The notes under the pieces were generated by a model that made no database searches, had not been told where the DNA came from, and saw nothing but the letters and a program-made list of their open reading frames with translations. From the NCBI GenBank assembly GCA_002261195.1, contig MVBO01000002.1:460487-524486 (forward strand): 64,000 bases of DNA. Direction: 5' to 3'. Of the stretch, positions 19,854-30,521 are shown in pieces; positions within the stretch are counted from its first letter, which is position 1, and the number at the start of each line of letters is the position of its first letter. A program made the translations under genes and the position numbers. This stretch comes from Bifiguratus adelaidae (taxonomy: Eukaryota > Mucoromycota > Endogonomycetes > Endogonales).

Positions 19854-21156
19854 ATGGCTTCTTGGACACTTTGGAACGCAATGGCAGCCAATGGCACTGA
19901 CTCTGGGTGTCCAGAGTGTCCATCACAACCTCAACAAGAGCATTTGACAGCATGGAACCTGGCCATCGCTTCTATATTCATCTTGGTGAATGGTAAGTGT
20001 TACCTCAATGCCGAGCAAGGATGCGCCAACAACGTGAACAGCACACGACTGACCATGGTTTGTTTGTGCACTTGTAGGTGCTACATCTGTATGGCTCGGT
20101 CTAGGGCTCGAAAAGTCCCTTATTATTGCGGCCATACGATGCTTGATTCAGTTGACGATTATGGTAAGCCTGTTCGGTGCAAATCATGTGGATCGTGCTC
20201 ACGCAAAGCTTTGATTCTTTAGGGATTCATCTTGGAAGATGTCTTTGCTAAGAACGATCCCTACCTTGCTATGTTTATGGCCTGTAAGTAGCTACAAGGA
20301 CCTGTTCCATATGATTCCTCTATAACTCCGGAACCTTCCGCAGATGTCTTGGTCATCCTTGCAACCTATGAAGTCGTATATAACAAGTCCAAGAAAGGAT
20401 ATCATGGCATGGTAAGATGCCTTATCAGCCTCACAGTTGCGACTTACACACTGTCAGCTTTTGTCTAGCCATGTTTCCTTGGTGCTCTCGACTTTGGTGG
20501 TTGCCATCCTTGGGTCGCGATTTGCGATGAGCGAAGATCCATTTTGGCAACCTCAAAAATTTATTCCAACCATGGGAATGCTGCTGGGCAATACTATGAG
20601 CGGCCTTGCTGTCGGTCTCGGTAGTTGCATCAGTCAGCTCGGGTAAGTCAAGGTCCTTTGTGCATGGACAAATTTGGCTTACGCTTTCCGTAGCGAGAAC
20701 AAGGAGAAGATTGAGCTGCTGCTATCACTTGGGGCGACACGCTGGGAAGCGGCACGTCCAGTTGCCAAGGATGCTGTACGTCTAGCAACATTGCCAACAA
20801 TCAACCAAATGTCCGTCCTCGGTCTCATATCCATCCCTGGAATGATGACAGGTCAATTGATTGGAGGAGCGCCCGTGATGGATGCCGTGAAATACCAGCA
20901 AATCATCATGTTTATGATATCTGCCAGTACGGCACTTGGTGTTTTGGGATCTATCTCGGTTTGCATCTTGACGCTTATTGACGCCGAAGATCGTCTACGA
21001 CCGGAACGTATTACTGGTAAACCTTCCTTGATTCAGGATCTCAAAATGGTGACATTGAAGGCATGGCGGTTCATCACTTGTGGACTGGGCAAGGAGAAGG
21101 CACGGGAGGATGGCAATGGTGTAGACGCAGGGGAGAGACAGCCTTTGCTACAATAA
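19854..21156 (+). CDS. UPF0014/FetB-like ABC transporter permease
   Basis: A seven-helix membrane protein of the FetB family, whose bacterial member exports iron with FetA; plant relatives (ALS3, STAR2) give aluminium tolerance. Exons 19854-19992, 20078-20163, 20223-20283, 20344-20411, 20458-20642, 20694-21156; 333 residues. Signature stretches are GLEKSLIIAAIRCLIQLTIM, the permease coupling region ENKEKIELLLSLGATRWEA, and LGLISIPGMMTGQLIGG. A cytosolic tail ends at residue 333. No ATP-binding partner is seen within the window. The start is the first ATG; upstream frame is open only from TTG. Confidence 0.88.
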
Positions 21157-21244
21157 CTGCGGTACAAAAGCAAAATGTCTATTTATTACTCTGTACACTG
21201 ATAGACACTGGGTATCAGCACGGTATTCCAGAAGAGAATTTCGA

Positions 21245-21904
21245 TCATCTTTCTTCGACCCATTCATTTTCTCGGCGAACCTGTTCTTCTTCCTCTGACG
21301 TGAAATCATTGACAATATTGAAATGCTTTCTGATTTCCTCTGGACTTTTGCCCTTGATCATATTTGCGACGGTCTTACATGTGAGATCCAAAAGCGGTTT
21401 GATGTCGAGATAATTTGCAGCCTACAAATTCGTCATGAGATAGATGTCTTTGCAAAGAAGGCATGAGAGCCTATGGTAACTTACCAATATCAATTCAAAG
21501 AGTGTCCCTTGGTCCACACGACAAAACTCATTATCCCAGTCATCAATGGTGAGATTTGTTTCCCCGGATGGGTTCTTGCCTCCGTACGATGGACCGTTAT
21601 CTACTGCAGGAGGATCGTGTCGATGGTGGGTGCAATATTCAATCACCTTGCTCAAGATAGGTGCTGATACATTGGGTAGCGGAATAGCTGTAAGCCATCA
21701 CAGGTAAGAGAAGAGTAAGTCAACGAGGATATGCGCTGGCTTGCGCGCACCGAACAGCGCGCCGTCATGTCAACACTTACACAAGTCAGACTCGCCAACA
21801 TCTGCAAGCATATGTTTCAAGAGTACGCTCCGTTCCACGACATCCCTATCTACGGCAAACTGTGTCTCTTCCGAGGACTGTAGCTTGATCTTTCTCTCGG
21901 ACAT
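21245..21904 (-). CDS. SKP1: SKP1, SCF ubiquitin ligase adaptor
   Basis: Links F-box proteins to cullin-1. Exons 21904-21781, 21687-21485 and 21421-21245; 167 residues. It starts [16 protein letters not shown] with the BTB/POZ-like fold through [18 protein letters not shown], a loop HHRHDPP, then [21 protein letters not shown] and the F-box-binding helix with [16 protein letters not shown]. The end reads NEWVEER where most SKP1 proteins have NEWCEEK, a mild change. Intron sites are canonical. Confidence 0.95.
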
Positions 21905-22301
21905 GTTATAGTCAGCAAGAGAACCTTATTTGGGCAATGAGGTCTGCGCATTGGCCTTTAAACGTGCGCAGCAACAACAACCTCCAGTAGGCATTGGAAT
22001 GCATGGAATACATAGGATGAGGTTCAATGAATTGCCATGCTTCTCTTCTAGATAGCCATGCAGTTGTGGACCCCAGTCACTGCACGCAACAGCCCAACGA
22101 GCGTGGATCCTTGGTACGCGCGCCATAAGTTCACGTGACCTGTGGATTCTGGGCTCTCCTCTATCCGCAGAGCCACTCTTTCAACGTATTCTCGGCAGAA
22201 AGCGCGCTTTTCCGTGGCGCAACACTTATTTCCACACGCAACAGAGCAACTCCATAGCGTCACTGGAGTAATCTTACTCCTAGTGAACAAGTTTGCTGAG
22301 C

Positions 22302-23383
22302 ATGACGGATTACCGCCAACATAACGCGGCGTACGAATACCCGGACGATATCTACGGTAAGCGAGGATTAGGTCTGCTGACTAGAACTGACGCATCTCAT
22401 AATATAGAGTCGGATACTACCAATGACAGTGCAACTGATTCCATTTCCTGGATCAACTGGTTCTGTAGTTTGTCTGGTCATGAGTACTACGCAGAGGTGG
22501 CAGAGGAGTTCATTGAGGATGATTTCAATCTGACAGGGTTGTCCGCTATGGTGCCCTTCTACAAAGAGGCGCTAGAAATGATCCTGGATGTTGAGCCTGA
22601 GGAGGAAACGCTACGAAAGATCCCGGACGTCTCCATCATAGAACCACACGCAGAGATGCTGTACGGACTGATACACCAACGTTACATCATCACAAGGCAA
22701 GGTCTGCAAGATATGGTAAGTACCAAGCAATGGCTTCTTCAATATTGGAAAGCCGTGCCGTCGATGTCGAGGCAACCTTGTAATGCTCTTGTGAACACAG
22801 GTTAACATTGTTGCTTTTCAGGTGAGCAAGTATGAGGCCGGTCACTTTGGCTTTTGTCCACGAGTTTTCTGCTCACGGACACCGGTAGTCCCATGTGGAA
22901 GATACGATACGCCAAGCATTGAGAGCGTCCGCCTATTTTGTCCAAATTGCCTAGACGTCTATGTACCACCGAGTTCCCGCTTCGCAAATGTGGATGGTAT
23001 GTGTCCCCCGAGCCGTTGATCAGCGCTAACCAGAACTAAATTCAACACAAATAGGGGCTCATTTTGGAACCACTTTCCCTCACCTCCTGTTCCATACCTA
23101 CACTGACCTTTCGCCAACCACGCCCACAAAGATCTATACACCCAAAATATTCGGTTTTCGTATCAATGAACGTTCACGAGCTGGACCTCGTATGCAATGG
23201 CTAAGGATGAGACCCAGCGAAAGCTCAGAGACGAATGCGCTAGACAGCGCAGGAGACGATGCCATGGCTGCTGTCGAAACGGAAGAGAAGAAGGCAGAGG
23301 ACAAACGAGAGCAATCTATGGACATGGAGACGAGCAAGCCAGAAATAGAGTTTCATGATGCTCGAGGCATTGAGGAGACATGA
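22302..23383 (+). CDS. Casein kinase II regulatory (beta) subunit
   Basis: Regulatory dimer of protein kinase CK2. Exons 22302-22356, 22408-22715, 22822-22996 and 23055-23383; 288 residues. After a short acidic head comes SWINWFCSLSGHEYYAEV, then DDFNLTGLS, the zinc ribbon with CPRVFC and CPNCLDVY, and GTTFPHLLF. The tail is acidic and Glu/Lys-rich. The first intron (22357-22407) is 51 bases without a stop, so it hides as 17 extra codons in the raw frame; its GTAAGC donor and ATATAG acceptor mark it. An E-box octamer lies 164 bases before the ATG. Confidence 0.95.
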
Positions 23384-23470
23384 TGATCATACCACGTCAG
23401 ATCCACTTAGCGTTACAAGAAAGCTTCAATGTAATTCATCTCTTAAGTTTGTAACATAATGCATCACTTC

Positions 23471-24199
23471 TCACATGCGCTTTTGATTGCCTGCTACGTT
23501 GGGCATTGGGCCACCCGCAGGCGTGGGTTGCATCATGTTGGCACCAGCCGGTTGGCCCACCTTTTGCGGCTTGCCTTGCTGACCTTGCATAGGTTGTCCC
23601 ATTTCCACGCCAACGCCTTGTTGGCCCAAACCTTGGCCTCCCATACCTCCTACCATCTCAAAGCCCCAAAGCTGGTTGGAAGCTTCCGCTTGAGGCTTGC
23701 GCGAGTAGATAATGACACTCGCGCCTTCCTCGTCACGTCCACCGCGGATATCCATGACTTGCAACGGATCATCCACGAGATAGATGTGATTGTAGTGGTC
23801 AAACTCCCATCGTTGCGTTTGCGACATGTTTGGCCCTTTCTTTGGCTGGAGACACAATGTGCGCACAGCGTCCTTCCCATGGCGCGCACCGATACCGGTG
23901 AATGCCCAATGTGTCGCCTTATCGACCGAACCTTGATAGTAATCCAAGACTAAGCCGGAAGCAACATGGACCAAATAGCCATCTTCGTGTCTAAAGAGTT
24001 GTGTAGAATCGGCACTGGCGGGCAATTGATCGGCCATGATGATGGCTGTGCCAGGCTTTACCTTTTGTTAGCGCTTATCGACCAATGAACGAGTATCGCG
24101 CCGAGTGCCTACCTCAATCTTGTTGCCTCTGTGATGCTTGACATCCAAGCAGCGTCCGTTTTGAAAGCTCTTGATCCAAAAAGTACCTTGAGGACGCAT
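23471..24199 (-). CDS. Beta-trefoil (ricin-B-like fold) lectin domain protein
   Basis: A carbohydrate-binding fold with no enzymatic or toxin chain visible. Exons 24199-24113 and 24061-23471, 225 residues. The head MRPQGTFWIKSFQNGRCLDV is the first trefoil repeat; GYLVHVASGLVLDYYQG and IYLVDDPLQVMDIRGG are the next two, each with the family QxW-like end (TQRWEFD, NQLWGFE). The last 45 residues are rich in Gly, Gln, Met and Pro and look disordered. No signal peptide, so it is probably cytosolic, like related proteins in Mucorales and mushrooms. Its function is unknown. Confidence 0.75.
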
Positions 24200-24948
24200 G
24201 TTTAAGGGCCGGCTTTGCAGAAGAGCAGAAGCGGGTTGGTACGCTGATGCCCTTCTTTAACAGCCGTACCATTGTTTCGTATTTTATGAAGTCGCTCCTA
24301 AATTCATGCGAAATATCCAATGTTCCATCATTATGGATTCTCGGGAATGCAAGAGCGATTGTCAACTCGTGTGAATCGGCAATAGTCTCATTCAGAGCTT
24401 TCATTATCGAGATCAGTGATCTTTATCTCATCCGACAGACCATGGCCTCTCCATCGGACTCTTGAGTAAAAGAGTCGTCGAAACAGGTCACAGGCACCGC
24501 GCTGTTCGCCGATGCCGTACTTTGAACATTGATTGAATGGTTTTGACAGTCATAAAGACCTATTTCTCAACCACGTCGCCATATGGCGATACCCACCGAC
24601 GTCCACACTGATCTCGGTCTGCGCTCATGTGTGACAGGTAAGGAAAGTCTTTGCCAAATCAAGACAATGGGCCCAACGCGACGTATTCCGAATGCCCCGA
24701 TCAAAAAGCGCTTTTTGCTGGCCATTGTCAAAACATGGGGTACACAATTATGTCAAACTGCCCATCGTGGACTCGACTGCCTATGGAAATGATGAATCGA
24801 CGACCCACATCTTGAGACACATGTGAAAGTGATTCACGCCCCTTTGCGCTGGATGATCATGATGATCGCCATCTGGCGTTGTCTGGACCCTGGAAAAGAC
24901 ATATATAAATGATTCTACAAAGTGACATCGTTGATACTTTTGTTTCAA
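24200..24948. other. Intergenic stretch, no recognised gene
   Basis: About 750 bases between the lectin ATG and the next rightward frame. It contains an open frame of 96 codons on the minus strand (24114-24404) overlapping the lectin's first exon, and one of 69 codons on the plus strand (24583-24792). Neither resembles a known family nor has a spliced partner. A TATATAA lies just before 24910. Confidence 0.3.
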
Positions 24949-25921
24949 TGCACTATGAGCATAGACGTCGTCCTGCGACGAGGACGAGTAGTACCGGGCG
25001 ATCGCTGGCAAGCCTCTTCTCGGGGACGTCCAGTTCTGATGAATCGGAAGCCTTGGCACCGAAAACCTATTCTCAAATCTCAGTTGCAAGTCGCCGGTCG
25101 ACCCTCTCAAAGGGCTCTTCTATGCGTCAAAGCAAGCCTGCAGATTGTCAACGTAACTCTTCCTTTCAGACCTGTTACAGCCTCAGCTCACACCGACGTA
25201 AATCACGTAAAAGGCCGCGGCGATGGACGTGTTTGTTGCCTCTTCACCTCAAATGGCCTTTCCCTACCACAACGATTCCTACTTTCTCCCCCTGAATGAT
25301 CGACAATATGACCGACTATGCAAAGATCCGTTAGCTTGTCCACCATCATGGCCCGCTCGTTTGGAGAGGAACCGATAACATCCATCACAGCGTCGAAATT
25401 CAATGCTGCGGCGAGAAGGTCAGCCTACGTGACAAGGATGAGTTCCATGAAAAGTTCTCGACCGCAATATACCTGGAGCACGGCCACGGTGAGAGCAAAT
25501 CTGGATCCTGTGGAGGATATGTCATCACTGGCTGTGCACATTGACCTACACTATCCTCTACCTGCGCACTCGGCCAAACAATTCAAGGGTCATGATACGC
25601 GGTGGCAAAGATTCGTCAAGTCCTGTCCATCAAACCACGTCTACGTCGCATATGAACCTGCTTGCATCGGTATGTAGTTCCTGGCTGGACACTCTTCTGT
25701 AAACGATATGTTACAAGCTTCTAAAGTCAAGTCTAATGCAATCATTCACGCGTTTGCGCGTCATGTGCATCTTTACAAGTCACGGAGGGCCATCATTGTC
25801 CTGATTCCTCCGCAAGTATCCATTACCAAAAGTCTGTTCGGGCTTTCTTGGCAGGTTTTGGAATCGTCGTGGCTACATTGGTCTTCCATACATCTCCTGA
25901 ACCTGATGAGTTGCCCCCTCT
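24949..25921 (+). pseudogene. Unresolved multi-exon gene or remnant
   Basis: Several protein-like stretches on the plus strand do not join in one frame. From ATG 24949 comes a Ser/Arg-rich segment (GRSLASLFSGTSSSDESEA). Around 25223-25370 another frame reads YHNDSYFLPLNDRQYDRL, reminiscent of the N-terminal motif of UMTA/LaeA-like methyltransferases. A third frame covers 25330-25673 and ends VYVAYEPACI at a good donor (GTATGT, about 25672), splicing by a 48-base intron to SKVKSNAIIHAFARHVHLY. No methyltransferase core follows. The end overlaps the 3' end of the leftward TPR gene. I cannot name it; it may be a decayed gene. Confidence 0.3.
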
Positions 25922-27401
25922 AGGTGAGTTGGCGTAGCCAGCGTCTGATGGTTCAGGTCCAGCTCGTTGATCCCGGTCTTCTATGGGACGTGTTTGCGAA
26001 TTGCCATGGCGATCGTTGTCGCGTTTGTTATCCCTTCGATCCATGGGGAAGCGGCGACCATCGCCCTTCCAAGGAGTATGGTCCCGTTGTAAGTTATCTC
26101 TAGGCCGATCCAGATCGCTGTAGTCTGCTTGACTGCGTTGACGCATCATACTTGACGAATGTCTATGGTCCGGAATGGAGGCAGAATGACTTCGTTGTTG
26201 GTTAAGATGATGTGGTATCCGATGGTCCCAAATGTTTCTACGGCGATCATCCTCCTTTTTGGCTTCCTGTTCACGTTCCCTTTTCCGCCTACATTCTTGT
26301 AATGTCTTGGGTTCGGCGAGCGGAAGCTGGAACGTCTGCATTCAATCGTTAGCCATTGATATCACTATGAATAGCCACGTATACCTTCGTCTCGTCGACG
26401 CCATCCTTGGCAATGCCGAGGTCTTTGAATTCCTTGTACTTGCCAGTTCTCCATCCTTGCATTCGATCAATGTAAGCTTTAGCCTGGGCACAATTACCAC
26501 CGAATTTTTGGGCATGATTGAAACACTGGACAGCCTCTTCATAATGCTGTAGATAGAGTTCCCTAGGCGGCATGAGTACGAACGCAAGTGACGCGTATTC
26601 TCTGAGCTTACAAGGCTCCCCAGCGCAACCATGCTTCGATGCACTCTGGATCCATGTCCGTTGCCTGCTTATAACAGCGCCGAGCATCAGAATCTTGGCT
26701 GTTCTTGATGTACCCCAGCGCGGCTTTAAGACTAGTTCAAAACCATGAGATGGATTGTTTAGATGCAATTTGGCGATATGAACTTGCCTCGACAACGCAA
26801 ATGATCGATTTTGGACCTCGCGGAAGTCGCGATAGTCTTCAATGTTTCTTGGTAATGGTTTACCGTTCCACTGACTCGGATCCAGAAGCGTATTGTGATC
26901 GGCATATAGCTCTTCAGGCCGTAGAGACCATTCTTTTGGACTAACGAGCCGTATGCCGTATTTCGTGGCACTGTCTTGCAGAAAGGCAGGATTGTGATGG
27001 GCCACCTTGCCTCTATCCAAGCTTTCACGCAGTTTGGGAGATAGAGTGGAAGGTAGTCGGCGAATGTAGAATTCGGGATGGTCTTCGTGATGTCGTGCGT
27101 CGTTGCGGTGACGGAATATCCGCTGATTGTGGTGCCTCATGTCACGGATGGCGCTGCAGATGTCCCTGTCACTGAGAAACCGCTCGATGGCCACGTCCAG
27201 CGCTGTATCAAACTCGCCATGCGATCGTTTTCGCCTTGCACGATGAGACGTGTCCTGTGAAGTTGACGGTGACGGTTGAGGGGAGGTAGCGGAAGCAGTG
27301 TTGCGAGAGGGTAATTCGGGAGAAGTTGAACGTGCTCTGCGATGAGTGCGAGCGCTAGTGACCTTAGACGGCCGCCATTTTGTCTCTTGTCGAGGCTCCA
27401 T
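25823..27401 (-). CDS. TPR-repeat protein with basic, Arg/Asp-rich tail
   Basis: Unidentified, possibly nuclear. Exons 27401-26788, 26731-26612, 26562-26385 and 26335-25823; 474 residues. The first 60 residues are Ser/Thr/Pro-rich with RRARSTSPELPSR and a basic patch. Residues about 195-300 form tetratricopeptide helices (SLKAALGYIKNS, PECIEAWLRWGAL, HYEEAVQCFNHAQKFG, AQAKAYIDRMQG). The tail is full of Arg, Asp, Gln and Ser (KREREQEAKKEDDRRR), as in splicing-related proteins. The first intron begins GCAAGT and ends ACTAG, a GC-AG intron; a GT donor nearby would break the frame. Confidence 0.75.
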
Positions 27402-27588
27402 GCCAAAGAGACTTAACCAAAATTGGTGTCAACCTCTCAATGGCGGGGAAAGCAAGTGATGAACAAGCAATTGATCAATGAGCAACAAAGCTCAGCATAA
27501 AAATGCTTTTGCATCTGCCAATGTTATATGCCTATACCTTTACATTTACATTGCGTATACAATTCACCATTTGCCCTCTAACGGCTGT

Positions 27589-29051
27589 CTATACACCGTA
27601 GAACTCGTTTTCAATTGTATTCCTGCGTCGCTTCATCAAAAGGCGTGAACGTTCATGGGGATCCATCCTGTGGCGTTTACGACGGGGGGATTTTGGACCG
27701 TTTGCTTCAGCCTCCACATCTACGTCTTCGTCTAATAGAACAGCGTCTGCATCGCCCTGCGTTAGATCGGAAGTCAACATCTCTTCTTCGGGAAGTATGT
27801 TGGATCCACTGCTCCTCCAGCTGAGGATCAAGACTCCGCCTAGTAAGAGAGCAATGCCGACTAATACCAAGAGAACTTGGTACCAGCGGAGCCTTTGCCA
27901 CTGAGAGTAGTACACGAGACCGTTAAAGATGGAAGACGCATTGAAGGAACAGAAAGCTAGCGGTATGAGGAGTACAGTGTCACACAATTGAAGGCCCTTG
28001 TTAAGATAAAAGAGCTGGATGGAGATGAATATAAGCATAGGCATCTAATGGCAAGAGGCATACAAGAGACTTACCTGCAAGACGGCGGATATCAGTGTTA
28101 GACCCACGAGAAACCAAGTCAGGGGCCGATCGAATTGGTTTTCACCGTACAGGATGGATAGGATGAGGAGTTCTGTGCCGGACTTTGCACATAAAAGTGA
28201 TTGAGAGGAGATGTTACCAGACAAGACGCCGTAACTGAACCATACTTAGACACTAGTCAACTAGTCAACACACTCCTTACCTCACGCCAATCCAGGGCTT
28301 GACTTTGGTCTCCTTGCCCTTCCAGTTGAACCAGCCATGACGAGCTTCATCATCCACCAGTTGAATCCCATCCGCGTTCAATCGGTTTAATCGCCGTTCA
28401 GCCAGATGCGTCAGGACAAGCCCAACCATAATGACGACCTCAAGAACGGCAAAATACGCTATAAAGGCTGGCCGACTCCAGAGATAGATGAGGTCATCCA
28501 AGGAGTGCGTAGGCTCCGGGACGTAACCAAACAAGCCGATCAGCATCGCACCAACAGCCGTTAAGATCGTCCCTATATGACGATCAGCTAATGCCTAACC
28601 TCGTAAGCTGTTCCATACCTAGTGCTGTCTGCTTCGTAAAAGGATCACCGAGAATCACTCTGGCAAAGAAGGCATTGAAGATGAGGCCCATAGCTCCGAT
28701 AGGCGCAAGGATGACAATCGGCAGGTACCCTATCGCAAAGACGGAGCCGATAATATTGGCTGTGATGTAGGTTGTAAAACCAGCTATCCATAGCGGTCGC
28801 TTTATGGCTGCTTTCCTGAGTTCTGGCGGATAGACATTGTCGTTCAGGACATGGGATTTACGCTGTATGGCCACTCCTAGTGATTGTACGATGTTGGTAC
28901 AAAGAGAAATGGATATGGCGAGGGCGAGATTGACCTTGGCTGCAGGTTCGTTGTCGTCACCTTCCGAGAGTATAGAGAGTGTAAAGTTGGATGCGTAAGT
29001 AGTCTGCATTGTAGTGTTGGTAACTCCACCAAGGAGTGATTGTGAAGTCAT
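27589..29051 (-). CDS. NIPA-family magnesium transporter
   Basis: A multi-helix membrane protein of the DMT superfamily. Exons 29051-28619, 28572-28281, 28234-28075 and 28044-27589; 446 residues. Characteristic stretches are GVAIQRKSH in the first helix pair, PLWIAGFTTYITANIIGSVFAIGY read in pieces, LAPIGAMGLIFNAFFARVILGD and TILTAVGAMLIGLFG; in the second half QLFYLNKGLQLCDTVLLIP. The C-terminal tail carries a run of acids followed by RRKRHR. Human NIPA proteins carry Mg2+; fungal relatives are little studied. Confidence 0.88.
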
Positions 29052-29147
29052 TAGCCTATAGAACGAGTCCAGTGATATAGTACATGTGCCAAGGAATGGC
29101 CGTATGTAACAAGTGTGAGGAAGTGTAAGGTTATATTCTAATTTTGT

Positions 29148-30450
29148 CTATACTTGTTCACGACGTCTGGCTTGTTCCTGTTCTGAGAGACGAACAATGC
29201 CTTCTTGTGCTACAGAAACGACTAGGGTACCATCTCGGCGATATATCCTTCCGAACGCTAAGCCTCGTCCTCCACTTGTTCTTGGCGAGTTCATTTCATA
29301 GAGAAGCCTGTACATACGGGGTTGAGACACTCTGGAACAGTGACTTGTTACTTACCAATCGTCCGCTCTAAAAGGAGCATGGAACCACATGGAGTGATCC
29401 AAACTAGCCATCATACCAATCTGTGAGCGGCTGAGACCATTGGCGACAGTTGCTGTGCCGATAAGGCTACTATCCGATGCATACGCAACGCAAGCCTGCG
29501 AAATTCGTGAGTAGGGTCCAATTTGCGTCATTGAGGTAACCTTACCTGATGAAGCGTGGGATCATCGGGAAGCGTGCCTACTGTCTTGAACCATTGCGTC
29601 TAAGAGAACAATGTGTCAATCGACCCGATCAATGACATTCTAGTATCCACCTGTGTCTCTTCCTTTCTCCTCTCCGACGAGAGGAAATCGTCGGTTGTGG
29701 GTACATGCGTGTTTCGATAGTCCATGGGAGAATGCTGTTGACAGATTAGTAGCAGCATTGACAGAAAAAACAGACGCACCTCTTCCAAGCGTTGAAGCAA
29801 AAACTCCTTGTATTTCCTCGGCAAGGTTGCATCAGCCTTCTCCAGAACAAATCGTGTGCGCTCCTCCGCACTGGACTCTATATCAGTACGGGTCACCTGC
29901 CTGTTGCCAATCCACTTACTTGGGCAATGTCTCAGGCTCAGGAACAGACGGCATCACCGGTTGATGCTCCAACGTGATCCCAGGATCTCGCATTGAGAAG
30001 GAAAACATGCAGGTAAAGATGGACCGGCCTTTTTGAATAGCCTTGACGGTTCGCGTGGCATAGGATCGACCGTCACGAACACGTTCCACTTGGTAAATGA
30101 TGGGTATCTGATTATTCCCTGGAAGAATAAAGTAACTATGCAGAGACTTATCCGGGGTTAGCAGGCCCATATCTGCGACAAGAACCACTCACATGGAGAG
30201 TAAACTGTTTGGGAACCGTACGCGTCGCTGCTCGAATTGCTTGTGCGACTACTTGGCCTCCAAAGACACCTCGCGCACCAATAGGCGTCCAGAGTTGCTC
30301 TGAAGAGTAGAGGTTCGTGTCGATTTCGGTCACCTCTACAGCATTCTGAATGAGCGTGCCATAAGAGAGTTCGCCGTCGTGCTCCTTGTGAGCCTTGAAG
30401 ACTTTAACTGAAGGGAGTGACTGATGTGTCCTGGGCTTGAGAAACTCCAT
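29148..30450 (-). CDS. Acyl-CoA thioesterase II (TesB/ACOT8 type)
   Basis: Hydrolyses acyl-CoA, in fungi usually in peroxisomes. Double hot-dog fold: RGVFGGQVVAQAIRAA, SLHSYFILPGNNQIPIIYQV, GRSYATRTVKAIQ, then the second half with [35 protein letters not shown] and GRGLAFGRIYRRDG. Exons: 30450-30193, 30146-29920, 29900-29780, 29734-29651, 29599-29546, 29495-29356, 29307-29148; 347 residues. The second intron would be only 19 bases (29919-29901, GTAAGTGG to CAACAG); a 42-base choice ending GATATAG throws the frame off by one. Everything else is canonical. No C-terminal SKL is present (ends RREQV). Confidence 0.85.
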
Positions 30451-30521
30451 AACGGCAAGAGAAAGCCTTACACGTGATTATAGCATGTGGAATCAATGGC
30501 TTACGTGATCTAGAACGGCTT

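Noticed and set aside
9496-24199. Secondary-metabolite or arginine gene cluster around carB, carRP and arginase
   Set aside because: The following genes (sirtuin, SDRs, TAN1, SKP1, CK2 beta) have unrelated roles, so only the carB/carRP pair forms a functional unit.
24114-24404. 96-codon minus-strand frame upstream of the lectin
   Set aside because: It runs out of frame through the lectin's first exon and has no recognisable content.
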